Part shown: positions 7,029 through 12,344 of the stretch, one piece after another
How positions within the stretch are numbered: the stretch's first letter is position 1
How the letters are laid out: each line of letters begins with the position of its first letter
DNA from: an uncultured Blautia sp.
Lineage (GTDB): Bacteria; Bacillota; Clostridia; Lachnospirales; Lachnospiraceae
DNA: 12,344 bases
NCBI GenBank assembly: GCA_934437695.1
Contig: CAKSAW010000023.1
Span: 1-12,344 of the forward strand
Reading direction: 5' to 3'
Made by a program: the position numbers and the translations under genes
Notes under the pieces: generated by a model
Told to the model about the DNA's origin: nothing
Database searches by the model: none
The model's input: only the letters and a program-made list of their open reading frames with translations

Positions 7029-7559
7029 ATGAAGAAGATATTTCTGATGGGCAGAAGTGAGGCCGGTAAGACTTCACTGACACAGGCATTGAAAGGTGAA
7101 AAACTTCATTATGTAAAAACTCAGTATACAAATACAGATGATGACACCATCGATTCGCCGGGAGAGTATGCAGAGTCCAAGCATTTCAGCGTGGGACTGG
7201 CCTGTTTCTCATTTGAGGCAGATGTGGTAGCTATGGTACAGGCTGCAGATGAACCCTTCAGCCTGTTTGGATATGGCAGCAGTGCGTTTATTCTGAGACC
7301 GCTGATAGGGATCATCACTAAGATTGATTCTCCCTATGCCAATGTTCCGATGGTACGTCAATGGATGATCAATTCCGGATGTGAACGGATCTTTACAGTA
7401 AATAATGTTACAGGTGAGGGGCTTGATGAACTGAGAGCATATCTGCAGGAGGATCTTCCCAAAATGACCATGGAGGAAGCGAAATTCAGGCAAAGCCTGG
7501 GAGTCAGAGAATGGGATCCTCTGCCTGAAGGCTTAGAAGACCCGTTAAAAAAGAAATAG
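7029..7559 (+). CDS. eutP: EutP/PduV-family P-loop protein of a microcompartment
   Basis: 176 aa. It is a small Ras-like NTPase-fold protein: P-loop GRSEAGKT (residues 8-15), DSPG as the G3 motif (42-45, with GEY after it, typical of EutP/PduV) and TKID as the G4 motif (97-100). PduV has been reported to associate with the outside of Pdu microcompartments, and Salmonella EutP was reported to have acetate kinase activity, so its role may be in positioning or acetyl-phosphate/ATP metabolism. Length is slightly above EutP/PduV (about 150-160), owing to a C-terminal tail (REWDPLPEGLEDPLKKK). The ribosome site is weak (AAAGGG 7011-7016, 12 nt before the ATG), so it may be made in smaller amounts than the shell proteins. 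A 63-bp gap separates it from the shell genes and no terminator is seen there. No terminator is obvious after the gene either. Confidence 0.9.
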   Translation: MKKIFLMGRSEAGKTSLTQALKGEKLHYVKTQYTNTDDDTIDSPGEYAESKHFSVGLACFSFEADVVAMVQAADEPFSLFGYGSSAFILRPLIGIITKIDSPYANVPMVRQWMINSGCERIFTVNNVTGEGLDELRAYLQEDLPKMTMEEAKFRQSLGVREWDPLPEGLEDPLKKK

Positions 7560-7605
7560 AATGAGATTGTATAAATACATTGTAGATAAATATATTGATA
7601 AATAG

Positions 7606-7634
7606 TTGACAAACTTGCTTTCAGGTGATATGAT
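7606..7634 (+). promoter_or_regulatory. Promoter of the cobalamin riboswitch transcript
   Basis: A perfect TTGACA (7606-7611), a 17-bp spacer and TATGAT (7629-7634). It starts 47 bp after the eutP stop, so the riboswitch RNA can be made independently of the shell operon. The expected start is near 7641. Confidence 0.8.
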
Positions 7635-7669
7635 ACAGACAGTATAATTCCATACAGAACATATTAAGT

Positions 7670-7850
7670 GTTGATACTGTGAGAAGAAGCAGTACAGAAA
7701 GAGGGAATCAGGTGAGAAACCTGAGCGATCCGGTCACTGTAACAGAGGAGCGAATCTCAGAATGTCCATTGTGCCATAGCATGAGAAGGAGAGAGGAGCG
7801 ATGAGCCTGGAGCCAGGAAACCTGCTTGGTATGGCGAGGTTAAACTTCCG
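7670..7850 (+). promoter_or_regulatory. Cobalamin riboswitch aptamer
   Basis: The conserved cobalamin (B12-element) core is present: GGGAATCAGGTG at 7703-7714, the companion stem AAACCTGAGCG, then CCGGTCACTGTAA ending at 7742. The B12 box AGCCAGGAAACCTGC lies at 7811-7825. Spacing between the boxes is normal for the family (RF00174). The outer limits are approximate. It binds adenosylcobalamin or another cobalamin and normally switches off downstream expression when the ligand is plentiful. Confidence 0.93.
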
Positions 7851-7862
7851 TGTAAAGTGTAA

Positions 7863-7929
7863 CAACCAACTCCGTTGAATCCGCAGCTTCGGAGTGTTGT
7901 CTGCTTTTATCTGAAGGCAGACATTTTTT
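7863..7929 (+). terminator. Riboswitch expression platform with intrinsic terminator
   Basis: The first hairpin pairs CAAC-ACTCCG (7863-7866 and 7869-7874, with a 2-nt CA bulge) with CGGAGTGTTG (7890-7899). Directly overlapping it by two bases is a terminator hairpin, TGTCTGC (7898-7904) with GCAGACA (7917-7923), followed by six T to 7929. The overlap and the position just after the aptamer suggest transcription-attenuation control. Confidence 0.75.
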
Positions 7930-7975
7930 ATGGAATGCGCCTGTTCTTTATGAATTATACATGATTAAATGGCAG

Positions 7976-8051
7976 GCGATACTACTTCGGATTTATTCGT
8001 TCCCTCCGCGCACTCATGAACGGATTTTTTTCTACCCCGGAGTAGCATCGC
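7976..8051. repeat. Imperfect inverted repeat hairpin element, 76 nt
   Basis: The outer arms GCGATACTACTTCGG (7976-7990) and CCGGAGTAGCATCGC (8037-8051) pair with one mismatch and one G-U. The inner arms ATTCGTTC (7995-8002) and GAACGGAT (8018-8025) pair with one G-U. The inner hairpin is followed by seven T (8025-8031), so it might also work as a weak terminator on the + strand. The nested architecture looks like a dispersed intergenic repeat, but no second copy lies in the window. Confidence 0.5.
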
Positions 8052-8123
8052 TCCCTCTTAATTAATAAGATGTAGGAAAAATACTGTAATGAATTTTCAA
8101 TGCTTTGATGATTTATTAGAGTA

Positions 8124-8173
8124 TTTTTTATGTTATAGGAAATTACTCTGTAATGTTCCTATAACATAAAAAA
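8124..8173. repeat. 50-bp near-perfect palindrome
   Basis: The 18-nt arms 8124-8141 (six T, then ATGTTATAGGAA) and 8156-8173 are exact reverse complements. The loop itself contains ATTAC (8142-8146) and GTAAT (8150-8154), so almost the whole 50 nt can pair. The T run is on the 5' side and the A run on the 3' side on both strands, so it is not an ordinary intrinsic terminator. Part of the arm (TTTTTATGTTATAG) recurs at 9061-9074. Confidence 0.75.
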
Positions 8174-8235
8174 GTGTCACAGAAAATCTTGACTTATTCT
8201 GGGTATCTGCTCAGAAGCAGGAAGGAGAGAAAACG

Positions 8236-8532
8236 ATGGAAAAACCTTACTGGGAAGGAAAGGAATATTCTTATTTCAGCCATAAGAAGTGTGAATATTT
8301 TCCCTGTCACAAAAATGCAGATCCGGATGATTTTAACTGTCTGTTCTGTTACTGCCCTTTATATGCTCTGGGAGAGAACTGCGGAGGGAATTTCCGGTAT
8401 ACAGATAAGGGGATAAAGGACTGTACCAACTGCATGCTTCCACATAAAAGAAAAAATTACGGGTATATTACAGGAAAATATCAGGAACTGGCAGATATGA
8501 TGAAAAGAGCAAAAGAGATTAATCCGAAATAA
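8236..8532 (+). CDS. Cysteine-rich small-domain protein, cobalamin-linked family
   Basis: 98 aa. AAGGAG (8222-8227), 8 nt ahead, supports ATG 8236. Eight cysteines (19, 24, 35, 38, 40, 49, 63, 66) and nearby His16, His25 and His70 form a likely metal-binding module. Landmark strings are KKCEYFPCHK, NCLFCYCPLYALG, CGGNF and DCTNCMLPH. This matches the small Cys-rich domain family I recall as Pfam PF04071. It occurs alone or fused in cobalamin gene clusters, and comparative genomics named it CblZ, a suggested substitute for alpha-ribazole-phosphate phosphatase. That role is a prediction and I hold it weakly. The location downstream of a cobalamin riboswitch agrees with a B12-related job. No signal peptide, so cytoplasmic. 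No terminator follows until 9028. The overlapping frame beginning at 8174 is a shadow. Confidence 0.85.
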   Translation: MEKPYWEGKEYSYFSHKKCEYFPCHKNADPDDFNCLFCYCPLYALGENCGGNFRYTDKGIKDCTNCMLPHKRKNYGYITGKYQELADMMKRAKEINPK

Positions 8533-8864
8533 AGCGGGAAAGTGTCAGATTAGCAAGGATAAGAAAGAACGATTTTCATTGTAATACATGGTCTGTTCTG
8601 TTAGAATAAGGATATCAGAAGAGAAACGTCTGGAGTAAATTTTTAAGTAAAGCGTTACACACGCGCTTTCTGCACTTTTCACATGTACAGAAGAAAATGC
8701 ATCGCAGGCATTTGACCTCTTTTCCTGACGGCATTTTCTGGCCGGCAGAATCTGACATTTCTGTTATCAGCAGATATTTCCCGGATCATTACATATGGAG
8801 GAGTATTTTGCTGTCAAAGTCATATGAGAAAAGCAGATAACAAAATACAATACTGAATATGAGG
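8533..8864 (+). other. Gene-free stretch upstream of the MITE-like element
   Basis: No open frame with a ribosome site and family resemblance is seen on either strand. Short inverted repeats are present: AAAGCG (8649-8654) with CGCTTT (8664-8669), and AGAAAATGC (8692-8700) with GCATTTTCT (8731-8739). A candidate promoter lies at 8579-8607. Confidence 0.4.
8579..8607 (+). promoter_or_regulatory. Candidate promoter in the gene-free stretch
   Basis: TTGTAA (8579-8584), a 17-bp spacer and TAGAAT (8602-8607), with an extended TGT. No gene follows before the terminator at 9028-9065, so if active it would make a noncoding RNA of about 450 nt. Such motifs arise by chance in AT-rich DNA. Confidence 0.3.
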
Positions 8865-9015
8865 GTTACTGTTCACACGCCACTATCCCGCGAGGTGTTT
8901 TGGCATGAAAATGCCAAAATCCCGAGACATACCGCGCGAATTTATGCGATTAGCATAAATTCTGTGCATCGCGAAGCGTGTTACTGAGAACGGAGTGAAC
9001 AGTAACATATGAGGG
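8857..9015. repeat. Direct repeat ATATGAGGG flanking the MITE-like element
   Basis: Exact 9-bp copies at 8857-8865 and 9007-9015 abut the inverted-repeat element on both sides. This is the expected mark of a target-site duplication of 8-9 bp. The last G of the left copy also counts as the first base of the 12-bp inverted repeat. Confidence 0.75.
8865..9006. mobile_element. 142-bp MITE-like palindromic element with target-site duplication
   Basis: The ends are perfect 12-bp inverted repeats: GTTACTGTTCAC (8865-8876) and GTGAACAGTAAC (8995-9006). The flanks are a direct repeat, ATATGAGG at 8857-8864 and 9007-9014 (9 bp if the next G, 8865 and 9015, is counted), as left by transposition. Inside are two perfect hairpins: TTTTGGCAT (8898-8906) with a GAAA loop and its complement (8911-8919), and GAATTTATGC (8938-8947) with 8953-8962. 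CACGC (8876-8880) can pair with GCGTG (8976-8980). GTTACTG recurs at 8980-8986, so the 3' end can also fold back locally. No coding capacity, so movement would need a transposase supplied in trans. Confidence 0.75.
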
Positions 9016-9027
9016 ACTCATACATAG

Positions 9028-9065
9028 AACTGCCGGCAAGCGTTTACTGCTTTCCGGCAGTTTTT
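9028..9065 (+). terminator. Strong intrinsic terminator upstream of the C1 peptidase gene
   Basis: AACTGCCGG (9028-9036) pairs perfectly with CCGGCAGTT (9054-9062). Inside it, AAGC (9038-9041) pairs with GCTT (9049-9052). T follows to 9065. It would end transcripts from the Cys-rich gene or from the candidate noncoding transcript. Confidence 0.85.
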
Positions 9066-9080
9066 ATGTTATAGTTAAGG

Positions 9081-9109
9081 TTGAAAAACAGAAACGAGAA
9101 TGATATAAT
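9081..9109 (+). promoter_or_regulatory. Promoter of the C1 peptidase and SH3b pair
   Basis: TTGAAA (9081-9086), a 17-bp spacer and a perfect TATAAT (9104-9109) with an extended TGA before it. The start would be near 9116, giving a leader of only about 30 nt. Confidence 0.8.
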
Positions 9110-9145
9110 GTTATTATCTTTGGATATGGAGGAATTGATCAATAT

Positions 9146-11428
9146 ATGAAAAAAAGAAATGCAGTGATACGTGCCCTGTCGGTTTTTCTGGCTTCTGCTA
9201 TGCTCTGTGCGTCGATACCTGTTACAGGCCAGGAATTATTTGAATCCGGAAACTGTCAGGAAACAGAGGGAGAAGCATCTGGTTTGGAGAAATTTCAAAG
9301 TCAGCTGGCAGATGATTTTGGAACAGACACAGAAACACAGGCTTTTGGAACAGATGATCCTGAACAGGATTTTCAGGATGGAGAAATACAAGAAGAAAAT
9401 ACAGATGGAATCCGATATATCAAAGGACGTCCGCTGACAGAGGCGGAGAGAAAAGAAGAACTGGAACCTTTCAGCAAATTGATGCCGCTGGAACCGGGAA
9501 CTGAGGTAGAGAGCGACCTGACGTCGGTTTATGCTGCGAATGGAAGCAGAGAAAGTGCGTTTCCTGCCAGGTATGATCCCAGACAGCAGGGGCTGGTTAC
9601 TCCGGTAAAGAATCAGAATCCTTTTGGGACATGCTGGGCTTTTGGGATGGCTGCAATGATGGAATCTTCTCTTCTGGCACAGAATAAGGGTGTCTATGAT
9701 CTGTCAGAGGAACATCTGTCATATTTTTTCTCTAACAGACAAAATGATCCTCTGGGAAACACGTCCGATGATAAGAATTTAGTGTTGGGAGATTATCATT
9801 ATGTAGGAGGAAATGATCGTATGGCTGCTATCTTTCTCAGTACCTGGTCAGGAATGACTACAGAAGATGATGTGCCTCTGCCTACAGACTCCTCTCATCG
9901 TCAGAATCTGACAATACAGATTCCGGACAGCAAAGCATATAATGCTGTTGCCTATCTGAAAAATGCATCATTTTCCAAGTACAGCAAGGAACGTATGAAG
10001 GAAATGCTTTTGAATGATCATGCTGTATCTATTATGCTTTGTATGTATGAAAGTTACGCCAATCCGGATACTGCAGCATACTGTTATCCTGTTGAGAAAT
10101 CTTCTTCGATCACCCCAAATCATGTTGTGACAGTGGTGGGGTGGGATGATACTTACTCAAAGAACAATTTCCTGCCTGCTTCTAATGTGACCTCAGATGG
10201 AGCCTGGATCATAAAGAACAGCTGGGGGGATAAGAAAGGGGACGGAGGATATTACTATCTTTCCTATCAGGATCCTGGTATCACTAATCTTGTGAGTGCA
10301 GAGGCTGTAACTGTTTCTGATCAGAAATATAAGAATAATTATTTCTATGATGGTTCCTCAGCAATCTCAAGTATAAAGGTACAGGCGGGACAGTCTGTAG
10401 CTGCTGTTTATACAGCGAATGCAGGAAAGGGAAAGGCAGAGGCATTGGGTGAGATTAATCTGGTTACCAACAGTGACAATGCTTTTTATAAAATTCAGAT
10501 ATATACAGATGTTACAGATCCTTATGATCCGGAAAGCGGTGTTCCGGCATACGCTCAGCCATACGAGTTTGAGCAGCCCATCGCAGGCGTACAGACAATC
10601 AGTGTACCGGAAGTGACCTTAAAGCAGGGCAGCAGATATTCTGTGGTAGTTACTAATAATGGCGCTGAACATATCAGTTTTGGGGTAGAGGCAAATTCCA
10701 GTTACAACACCTCGGGAACAAAATGGTTTACTTCTGTAGCAGGTATAGAGAATGGACAGACATTTCATAAAAGCAGCTCAGAAACAGCTAAATGGGCGGA
10801 TGGAAAGACGAAAAACTGGACTGTCAGGATCAAGGCACATACAAGAACCTTAAATAAGTCATGGGTGCCGGATACACCGGTATTTCAGGTAAAAGCTTAC
10901 AATAAGGGATATAATCTTATTTCCTGGCAAAATGTTTCCGGAGCTTCAGGGTATTGTGTGTACAGAAAACCGGCTTCAGGAGGAAAATGGTCAAAAATCG
11001 CAGAGGTAGAGAATTCTGTGCTGAAATACAAAGACAGCAAGGTTACAGCAAATGAGTCCTACCGTTATACAGTAAAAGCTTACTATAATGCTTCCGGAAA
11101 GAAATATGCCAGTAAGTATAAGACTGGTGAGGTGATCAAAGCTGCACCTGCACTTCAGAAGGTTTCTTCAGTAAAATCTGAAAAGAATGGGATTCGTATC
11201 AGGTGGAATCCCCAGAAGAAATGTGACGGATATTATATTTACAGGAAGAAAAAAGGCGGATCTTATCAGCTGATAAAGAAAATTTCCGACAGAAATTCCT
11301 CTTCATATCTGGACAAAAAAGCACAAAAAGGTGTATCATATTACTATGCGGTAAAAGCATATGTAAAAGAACCTTATGGAAACACATACAGCAAGTACAA
11401 AAGTTCACCTGCTGTAAAAAGAAAATAA
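9146..11428 (+). CDS. Secreted papain-family (C1) cysteine peptidase with two C-terminal Fn3-like domains
   Basis: 760 aa. Residues 1-28 are a signal peptide (MKKRNAVIRA, hydrophobic core, cleavage near TGQ). An acidic, low-complexity propeptide-like region spans about 29-135. The C1 catalytic domain starts at FPARYDPR (139) and runs to about 375, with the full papain set: oxyanion Gln157 and nucleophile Cys163 in the KNQ-to-CWAF motif, His326 in NHVVTVVGW and Asn358 in IKNSWG. The region about 380-570 resembles the lectin-like domain often paired with bacterial C1 peptidases. Two fibronectin type III-like domains of about 85 aa follow (about 575-663 and 668-760), with the YRYTVKAY and YYYAVKAY strand motif. 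GGAGG at 9128-9132 lies 13 nt before the ATG, longer than usual, but no other start fits. No LPXTG or C-terminal anchor is seen. It probably degrades extracellular, host or dietary protein; the substrate is not known. It is probably co-transcribed with the following SH3b gene. Confidence 0.93.
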   Translation: MKKRNAVIRALSVFLASAMLCASIPVTGQELFESGNCQETEGEASGLEKFQSQLADDFGTDTETQAFGTDDPEQDFQDGEIQEENTDGIRYIKGRPLTEAERKEELEPFSKLMPLEPGTEVESDLTSVYAANGSRESAFPARYDPRQQGLVTPVKNQNPFGTCWAFGMAAMMESSLLAQNKGVYDLSEEHLSYFFSNRQNDPLGNTSDDKNLVLGDYHYVGGNDRMAAIFLSTWSGMTTEDDVPLPTDSSHRQNLTIQIPDSKAYNAVAYLKNASFSKYSKERMKEMLLNDHAVSIMLCMYESYANPDTAAYCYPVEKSSSITPNHVVTVVGWDDTYSKNNFLPASNVTSDGAWIIKNSWGDKKGDGGYYYLSYQDPGITNLVSAEAVTVSDQKYKNNYFYDGSSAISSIKVQAGQSVAAVYTANAGKGKAEALGEINLVTNSDNAFYKIQIYTDVTDPYDPESGVPAYAQPYEFEQPIAGVQTISVPEVTLKQGSRYSVVVTNNGAEHISFGVEANSSYNTSGTKWFTSVAGIENGQTFHKSSSETAKWADGKTKNWTVRIKAHTRTLNKSWVPDTPVFQVKAYNKGYNLISWQNVSGASGYCVYRKPASGGKWSKIAEVENSVLKYKDSKVTANESYRYTVKAYYNASGKKYASKYKTGEVIKAAPALQKVSSVKSEKNGIRIRWNPQKKCDGYYIYRKKKGGSYQLIKKISDRNSSSYLDKKAQKGVSYYYAVKAYVKEPYGNTYSKYKSSPAVKRK

Positions 11429-11447
11429 AAAATGAAGGAAAAAGATT

Positions 11448-12344
11448 ATGAAGAGAAGGCTGGGAATAGTAATAACAATAGTGTTGTGCTTTGTTCTGAC
11501 AACGATTTCTGTCTGTGCTGATGATGGGATCGGACAGAATCCGGATTATGTAACAGATTATTACATGATCGTGCAGAGTGCGCAGGGCGGTGTGGATATT
11601 TATGATGAGGCGGATTCTCAGAGTATTAAACTGAATGATATTCAGATTCCTAACGGAACTGCAATTCATGTTCTGGGTGAGAAAGACGGGACAGACAGCA
11701 AAAAGTGGGCATATACGCAGTATCACGGAATGAATGGTTATATTCTTATGGATGATCTGGATCCGGCAACCAGAGCGGAAGCTGCTGATAAAGAATATCG
11801 TACTTTTGGCGGTAAAGATGTAGACTTTGAAGTAAAGGTTCAGGGAAATGGTGCAAATGTGCCGGTTTACAACGGACCCGGAGAGAAATTTGATGAAGTT
11901 TCGGGTATAGATGGAATTGCAGATGGAACAACTGTACATATTTCTCAGTATCTTCAGGGAGAAGATGGAACAAACTGGGGGAAAACAGATACGGTTGGTA
12001 TTGCGCAGGGATGGCTGAATCTTGACCGTGATACGGATTATGTGAATGAGAATGCAGCAGAAGATGTACCGGAGACAACTGGTACATCAGGAAATGTACC
12101 TGCTGTAGCCGAGAATATCACCCCGACTCCGGAAGCGACACCAACTCCGAAAGCAACACCAACCCCGGAAGCAACACCAACTCCTGAGGCAACGCCGACT
12201 CCGGAAGCAACACCAACTCCTGAGGTGACTCCTACAGAGGAGGCAACACCGACGCCTGAGGCAACTCCAACAGAAGAAGTTACCTCAACCCCGGAGCCTG
12301 AAGAGACAGAATCACCTGCTCCGGAAGGCGAACAGAGTCAGAAA
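11448..12344 (+). CDS. Secreted double-SH3b protein with TPEATP-repeat linker, 3'-truncated by the window edge
   Basis: The frame is open from ATG 11448 to the last base (299 codons) with no stop. AAGGA at 11435-11439 gives 8-nt spacing, and the gene starts 19 bp after the peptidase stop, so the two likely share an mRNA. Residues 1-25 are a signal peptide (MKRRLGIVITIVLCFVLTTISVCA). Two SH3b-like modules follow, about residues 38-105 (ends NGYILMDDLDP) and 120-195 (VPVYNGPGEKFDEVSGI to QGWLNLD); bacterial SH3 domains often bind cell-wall peptide. After about residue 225 comes a Pro/Thr/Glu linker of TPEATP repeats, a typical spacer before a wall anchor, transmembrane helix or further domain beyond the window. 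The real C-terminus and any catalytic domain are not visible. Confidence 0.85.
   Translation, partial: MKRRLGIVITIVLCFVLTTISVCADDGIGQNPDYVTDYYMIVQSAQGGVDIYDEADSQSIKLNDIQIPNGTAIHVLGEKDGTDSKKWAYTQYHGMNGYILMDDLDPATRAEAADKEYRTFGGKDVDFEVKVQGNGANVPVYNGPGEKFDEVSGIDGIADGTTVHISQYLQGEDGTNWGKTDTVGIAQGWLNLDRDTDYVNENAAEDVPETTGTSGNVPAVAENITPTPEATPTPKATPTPEATPTPEATPTPEATPTPEVTPTEEATPTPEATPTEEVTSTPEPEETESPAPEGEQSQK
12126..12287 (+). repeat. 18-bp coding repeat, nine TPEATP units
   Basis: Nine head-to-tail 6-residue units run through the linker of the SH3b protein: mostly TPEATP, with variants TPKATP, TPEVTP, TEEATP and TEEVTS. Third-base differences between units show it is not a very recent expansion throughout. 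Copy number may vary between strains. Confidence 0.9.

Larger units (their letters stand above)
7930..8235 (+). other. Leader region between riboswitch terminator and Cys-rich gene
   Basis: This is 306 bp without a plausible gene. It holds two structured elements, an imperfect hairpin (7976-8051) and a near-perfect palindrome (8124-8173). I see no convincing own promoter for the Cys-rich gene: TTGACT at 8189 lacks a -10 at the right distance. The gene therefore probably depends on readthrough from the riboswitch promoter. Confidence 0.5.

Noticed and set aside
7863-7929. ANTAR-type dual hexaloop antiterminator site
   Set aside because: Two hairpins are present, but neither shows a six-base loop with A at position 1 and G at position 4, so EutV binding is not supported.
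8174-8416. Open frame of 80 codons overlapping the start of the Cys-rich gene
   Set aside because: It starts inside the palindrome region without a ribosome site and is out of frame with the recognisable eight-cysteine protein, which has AAGGAG at the right spacing.
8800-8854. Tiny open frames after GGAGGAG near 8798
   Set aside because: The frames are only about 10 codons long, with no recognisable features; probably chance.
11199-12087. Two minus-strand open frames of 246 and 113 codons at the right end
   Set aside because: They are antisense to the end of the C1 peptidase and to the SH3b gene, which has a signal peptide, ribosome site and domain features on the + strand.
12126-12287. 18-bp repeats considered as a CRISPR or satellite array
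   Set aside because: Units are head to tail with no spacers and keep a coding frame for TPEATP, so they are a protein linker.

Overview
The window is about 12.3 kb of moderately AT-rich Firmicutes DNA. It carries ten protein genes, all on the + strand, with strong AGGAGG-type ribosome sites and sigma-A-like promoters (TTGACA, 17-bp spacer, TATAAT-like). Several features point to a gut Lachnospiraceae-type clostridium (Blautia, Ruminococcus, Dorea or similar): a DUF5685-like gene overlapping a short DnaJ gene, meso-diaminopimelate dehydrogenase, secreted NlpC/P60 enzymes, and EutS/PduU microcompartment shell genes. The genus cannot be fixed from sequence alone.

Layout. (1) 1-1278: 3' part of a DUF5685-like gene overlapping a DnaJ/TPR gene by 8 nt. 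(2) 1295-2511: ddh, with its own promoter and a terminator. (3) 2566-5988: two separately promoted and terminated secreted NlpC/P60-type cell-wall proteins. One has ten choline/glucan-binding-type repeats; the other is PcsB-like, with a coiled coil and an acidic repeat linker. (4) 6001-7559: two tandem EutS/PduU-type shell genes and eutP/pduV, with no enzyme genes of a microcompartment. (5) 7606-7929: a promoter, a class-I-type cobalamin riboswitch and an intrinsic terminator. Then come two hairpin or palindromic elements and a small eight-cysteine protein gene (8236-8532) of a family linked elsewhere to cobalamin genes. (6) 8533-9145: a 613-bp gene-free stretch holding a 142-bp MITE-like palindromic element with perfect 12-bp terminal inverted repeats and an 8-9-bp target duplication, then a strong terminator. 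(7) 9081-12344: a secreted papain-family (C1) peptidase followed 19 bp later by a secreted SH3b protein with a TPEATP-repeat linker that runs off the window.

Functional themes. Ddh makes meso-DAP, and NlpC/P60 enzymes usually cut next to meso-DAP in peptidoglycan, so region 2-3 is cell-wall related. Regions 4-5 join microcompartment shell parts to B12 sensing, as expected if the host microcompartment uses a B12-dependent lyase or dehydratase encoded elsewhere. Region 7 is an extracellular protease with a probable wall-associated partner. The least ordinary material is the shell-only cluster beside a cobalamin riboswitch, the MITE-like element, and a long hairpin with two competing pairings in the leader of the wall-binding protein.
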